A program made the position numbers and the translations under genes. Shown in pieces: positions 60,658 to 64,000 of a stretch of DNA of 64,000 nucleotides. The notes beneath the pieces were generated by a model. The model saw nothing but the letters and a program-made list of their open reading frames with translations. It was not told where the DNA came from and ran no database searches. Position 1 is the stretch's first letter. The number at the start of each line of letters is the position of its first letter. The stretch is from an uncultured Bacteroidales bacterium (GTDB taxonomy: Bacteria; Bacteroidota; Bacteroidia; Bacteroidales; Bacteroidaceae): the NCBI GenBank assembly GCA_902779875.1, contig CACZCX010000008.1, forward strand, positions 1 through 64,000, read 5' to 3'.

Positions 60658-62187
60658 ATGGAATACTTATTTCTAACCATTGGACTGGTTGTAGGAGCAG
60701 TTGTAGCCTACATCCTTTCGAACAGCAAATTGAATAAGAAAGTACAGCTTCGTCTTGAGGAGGCTGAGAAACAGGCAGAGACAATCAAGCGTGACAAGCT
60801 GCTTGAAGTAAAGGAGAAGTTCCTCAACAAGAAGGCTGAACTTGAGAAAGAGGTCCAGATACGCGACCAGAAACTCCAGCAGAATGAGAATCGCCTGCAC
60901 CAGAAAGAGATGCAGCTTAACCAGCGCCAGGGAGACCTGCAGCGCAAGCATCAGGAGGCCGATGCCGTTCGTGAGAACCTCGAGGCCCAGATGTCAGTGA
61001 TTGAAGACAAGAAAGAGGAGCTCGAGCGTCTGCAGATGCAGGAGCGTGAGAAACTTGAAGTCATAAGCGGCCTGTCAGCCGAGGAGGCCAAGAACCGACT
61101 CGTCGAATCACTCAAGGAGGAGGCCAAGACCGAGGCTGCTTCATATATCAACGAGATTATGGATGACGCCAAGATGACCGCCAGCAAGGAGGCCAAGAAG
61201 ATTGTCATCCAGACCATACAGAGAATCGGCACCGAGACCGCCATCGAGAACTCGGTAACCGTATTCCACATTGAGAATGACGAGATGAAGGGCCGTATCA
61301 TCGGTCGTGAAGGCCGTAACATCCGTGCCATCGAGGCCGCCTGCGGCGTTGAGATCGTGGTCGATGACACCCCCGAGGCCATCGTGATATCAGCCTTTGA
61401 CCCCGTTCGCCGTGAGATTGCCCGTCTGGCCCTGCATCAGCTGGTTGCCGACGGCCGTATCCACCCCGCCCGCATCGAGGAGGTTGTAGCCAAGGTACAG
61501 AAGCAGGTTGAGGATGAGATAATCGAGACCGGTAAGCGCACCACCATCGACCTGGGCATACACGGTCTGCATCCTGAGCTCATACGCCTTATCGGTAAGA
61601 TGAAATACCGTTCATCATACGGCCAGAACCTGCTGCAGCATGCACGTGAGACCGCCAACCTGTGCGCCGTGATGGCTGCAGAGCTGGGACTCAACCCCAA
61701 GAAGGCCAAGCGTGCCGGTCTGTTGCATGATATAGGTAAGGTGCCCGATGAGGAGACAGAGATGGCACACGCCGAGTACGGTATGCATCTGGCCGAGAAG
61801 TACAAGGAGAAGCCCGATATCTGCAACGCCATCGGTGCTCACCACGAGGAGATTGAGATGACGAGCCTTATAGCTCCCATCGTACAGATATGTGACGCCA
61901 TCTCAGGTGCACGTCCCGGTGCCCGCCGTGAGATCGTAGAGGCATACATCAAGCGCCTGAACGACCTTGAGAAGATTGCCCTCTCCTATCCCGGCGTAAC
62001 CAAGACCTACGCTATCCAGGCCGGTCGCGAACTCCGCGTCATTGTAGGTGCCGATAAGATCGACGACAAGCAGACCGAGCAGCTCTCAGCCGAGATAGCT
62101 CAGAAGATCCAGAACGAGATGACATATCCCGGTCAGGTCAAGATCACTGTAATACGTGAGACACGTGCCGTAAACTACGCACGATAA
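60658..62187 (+). CDS. rny: Ribonuclease Y
   Basis: A 509-residue membrane-anchored endoribonuclease that starts mRNA decay. N-terminal transmembrane segment [20 protein letters not shown], a long Glu/Lys coiled coil (~25-190), a KH domain (~200-265, [20 protein letters not shown]) and an HD metal-phosphohydrolase domain with [14 protein letters not shown] (~355) and GAHHEEIEM. Full length and standard architecture. GGGAGGACAG upstream provides a purine-rich ribosome-binding stretch. Follows zapA after 113 bp holding the structured RNA. Confidence 0.96.
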   Translation: MEYLFLTIGLVVGAVVAYILSNSKLNKKVQLRLEEAEKQAETIKRDKLLEVKEKFLNKKAELEKEVQIRDQKLQQNENRLHQKEMQLNQRQGDLQRKHQEADAVRENLEAQMSVIEDKKEELERLQMQEREKLEVISGLSAEEAKNRLVESLKEEAKTEAASYINEIMDDAKMTASKEAKKIVIQTIQRIGTETAIENSVTVFHIENDEMKGRIIGREGRNIRAIEAACGVEIVVDDTPEAIVISAFDPVRREIARLALHQLVADGRIHPARIEEVVAKVQKQVEDEIIETGKRTTIDLGIHGLHPELIRLIGKMKYRSSYGQNLLQHARETANLCAVMAAELGLNPKKAKRAGLLHDIGKVPDEETEMAHAEYGMHLAEKYKEKPDICNAIGAHHEEIEMTSLIAPIVQICDAISGARPGARREIVEAYIKRLNDLEKIALSYPGVTKTYAIQAGRELRVIVGADKIDDKQTEQLSAEIAQKIQNEMTYPGQVKITVIRETRAVNYAR

Positions 62188-62209
62188 GGATAACAAAACA
62201 GGCAAACGC

Positions 62210-64000
62210 ATGAACTGCAGGAGTTTGTATAAACTGCTGCTACTTGCAACAGCAGTATTGTCCCAGACAACGGTTAAAGCCGGCTCAACCCCAGAGTCGG
62301 CTTTGGTCGTTAATGAAATAATGCCGGCCAATATAGACATGTTCATTGACCCGTCATTCAACTACGGAAGCTGGATAGAGCTCTATAATCCTTCGGACAA
62401 GGATATAGACCTATGCGGCTGGTACATAAGCAATGACCCGCTCAACAGGACTCAGTGTCCGCTCGGACCGCGTCACCGCATTGTCCCGGCCAAAGGATTC
62501 CTGACCCTCTGGTTCGGCAACCTGGACACATACTGCCCGCTTCAGGTGGAGTTCAAGCTCGAGAACAACTACAAGGACCACAGCAAACGCTCCACCCTCC
62601 TGCTCACCGACAGCCTGGGCAACTTACAGATAGAGAAGGAATATCCTTTCGTTCCCGCCCGCATATCATACGCCCGCAAGACCGACGGCTCTGAACAGTG
62701 GGGCTATACCGGGACACCCACCCCGGGCACATCGAACAACAGTTGTGAGTACTCGTCACTCCAGCTGGAGGCCCCGCAGGTGAGTGAGGACTCCAGGATA
62801 TTTACCGGTACCCTCTATTTCTCGGTCGATATACCTGAGGGAGCAACCCTCTACTATACCAAGGACGGTTCCCTGCCCACACCTGACAACCCCCAAGTCA
62901 AGGTGAGCAGCGGATCGCACTCATCGGAGTCAACCAAGGTCTACAGGTTCCGTCTGTACAAGCCCGGCATGCTGCCCAGCCCGGTGGTGACCCGCTCCTA
63001 CATCTGCACCACCAACCAGTACAGCATACCCGTACTCTCAGTCGTGACCGCGCCCGACAATCTCTACAGCGATGAATACGGCATATGGGTAAAGGGTATC
63101 AACGGCATTGCAGGCAACGGACAGAGTTCACCCTGCAACTGGAACCGTGACTGGGAGCGCCCCGCCAACGTAGAGTTCATAAGCCCTGAGAACGAGATGA
63201 TCATAAACCAGGAGGTAGAGATAAGCAACTCAGGCCGATGGAGCCGCGCCTATGACCCCCACTCCTTCAAGATGGAGGCCAAGAGCAAATACGGCTATGA
63301 CAACTTCTTTCCGTTCACCCCGTTCAAGGACAAGCCCTACAACAAATACAACGAGCTCAAGATACGTAACGGCGGAAACTCCTACAAGGCCCGTTTCAGG
63401 GATGCCGCAGTACAGAAGATCGTACTCCTGTCAGGCATAGACCTGGACTGCCAGGACTACCAGCCGGTACAGCATTATGTAAACGGAACGTACAAGGGAG
63501 TCATAAACCTGCGCGAGCCCAACAACAAGGGTTACGGTTACGCCAATTACGGCATTGACGAGGATGAGATTGACTTCTTTAAGATAGACCACAACTTCGG
63601 CATGAGCGAGCACGGCATGGGTTACGTACAGATGCGAGGCAGTTCCGATGCATGGGATGAGTGGGTCCGTCTGGCCAAGACCGCAGCCGATGACGACTCC
63701 TACAACCGCATATGCGAGATTGTCGATATTCAGGAGTTCGCCACTTACATGGCACTTGAGTTCTTTATCATGAACTCCGACTGGCCCCGCAATAACGTAA
63801 AGGGATTCCGCCGCACGTCCGACGGTAGGTTCCGTTTCATAGTGTTCGACCTTGACAACATACTGGGGAACTCCATGCCCGATGGAAAAAACGCCTTCAC
63901 CAACTTTGACAGCCAGGAGGACCGGTCCATTCTTGTCCCGCTATTCCACAACATGTTGGAAAACAAGACATTCCGCAAACTGTTCACAGACTGTTTCTGC
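62210..64000 (+). CDS. CotH kinase family protein with lamin-tail domain (partial)
   Basis: Reads from the ATG at 62210 through the right edge (597 codons, still open). Visible parts: a signal peptide-like N-terminus (MNCRSLYKLLLLATAVLSQT); a lamin-tail domain (residues ~30-150, VVNEIMPANIDMFIDPSFNYGSWIELYN); a chitobiase/FN3-like repeat with YYTKDGSLPTPDNP (~220-245); and a CotH-like kinase region (~275 onward, IPVLSVVTAPDNLYSDEYGIWVKG; KIRNGGNSYKARFRDAA; RFIVFDLDNILG). CotH kinases are secreted protein kinases of the protein kinase-like fold; Bacteroidales carry many such modular secreted ones. It follows rny by 22 bp. Confidence 0.85.
   Translation, partial: MNCRSLYKLLLLATAVLSQTTVKAGSTPESALVVNEIMPANIDMFIDPSFNYGSWIELYNPSDKDIDLCGWYISNDPLNRTQCPLGPRHRIVPAKGFLTLWFGNLDTYCPLQVEFKLENNYKDHSKRSTLLLTDSLGNLQIEKEYPFVPARISYARKTDGSEQWGYTGTPTPGTSNNSCEYSSLQLEAPQVSEDSRIFTGTLYFSVDIPEGATLYYTKDGSLPTPDNPQVKVSSGSHSSESTKVYRFRLYKPGMLPSPVVTRSYICTTNQYSIPVLSVVTAPDNLYSDEYGIWVKGINGIAGNGQSSPCNWNRDWERPANVEFISPENEMIINQEVEISNSGRWSRAYDPHSFKMEAKSKYGYDNFFPFTPFKDKPYNKYNELKIRNGGNSYKARFRDAAVQKIVLLSGIDLDCQDYQPVQHYVNGTYKGVINLREPNNKGYGYANYGIDEDEIDFFKIDHNFGMSEHGMGYVQMRGSSDAWDEWVRLAKTAADDDSYNRICEIVDIQEFATYMALEFFIMNSDWPRNNVKGFRRTSDGRFRFIVFDLDNILGNSMPDGKNAFTNFDSQEDRSILVPLFHNMLENKTFRKLFTDCFC

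Overview
The window is about 64 kb of a Bacteroidales chromosome (phylum Bacteroidota), most likely close to Bacteroides, Prevotella or Paraprevotella. Three things point there. Several genes have the Bacteroidetes -7 promoter element TAnnTTTG, sometimes with TTTG 19-21 bp upstream, and few have Shine-Dalgarno sequences. The gene content is typical of the order: Nqr, TonB-dependent receptor plus surface lipoprotein, DUF5103, DUF3256, DUF5063, type-B L31, BspA-like LRR and TIGR02757. The genes are dense, with frequent ATA isoleucine codons and roughly even GC. The genus cannot be fixed from sequence reading alone.

Layout. 1-1.6 kb: start of a Na+-translocating NADH:quinone reductase operon (nqrA, nqrB partial) on the minus strand. 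1.9-10 kb: a TamB-like giant protein, then a TonB-dependent receptor with a beta-propeller-like surface lipoprotein (metal or siderophore uptake type). 10-18.2 kb: proS, a lipocalin-like lipoprotein, DUF5103, rarA, a glycosyltransferase, a secreted CE1 esterase and a TIGR02757 protein. 18.2-25.1 kb: glnS-TPR-DedA; a membrane-anchored TPR regulator; MscS-SDR. 25.2-31.1 kb: a GH31/xylB/xylA xylose-release and catabolism cluster. 31.2-38.2 kb: fbaA, rpmE2, a bifunctional nuclease-rsmE-truA-DUF3256 operon and a DUF5063-exonuclease-rRNA methyltransferase operon. 38.3-46.9 kb: ftsK-lolA-like-trxB, then metF-metH-MFS. 46.9-49.5 kb: palindrome-rich intergenic region, rplU-rpmA, serS. 49.5-59 kb: BspA-like LRR protein, miaA-lipid kinase-kdsA operon, a 1.3-kDa-residue-scale (1292 aa) macroglobulin-like protein and a broken gapA. 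59.2-64 kb: a conserved hypothetical, coiled-coil protein-zapA, a probable structured RNA, rny, and a CotH/lamin-tail protein that runs off the window.

This is mostly core chromosome. I see no prophage, integron, CRISPR array, tRNA or rRNA gene. The most notable observations are: a ribosomal protein L27 gene lacking 24 of its most conserved internal residues in frame; a gapA interrupted by a short out-of-frame deletion; clusters of REP-like palindromes (GGGACGGTTCC and GGGGTCTGACCCC families); a three-arm inverted repeat that can form two mutually exclusive hairpins; several genes whose -7 box lies only 6-7 nt before the start codon, implying near-leaderless mRNAs; and candidate structured leaders before metF, rplU, rpmE2 and rny. 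I did not find a clearly new multi-gene system.
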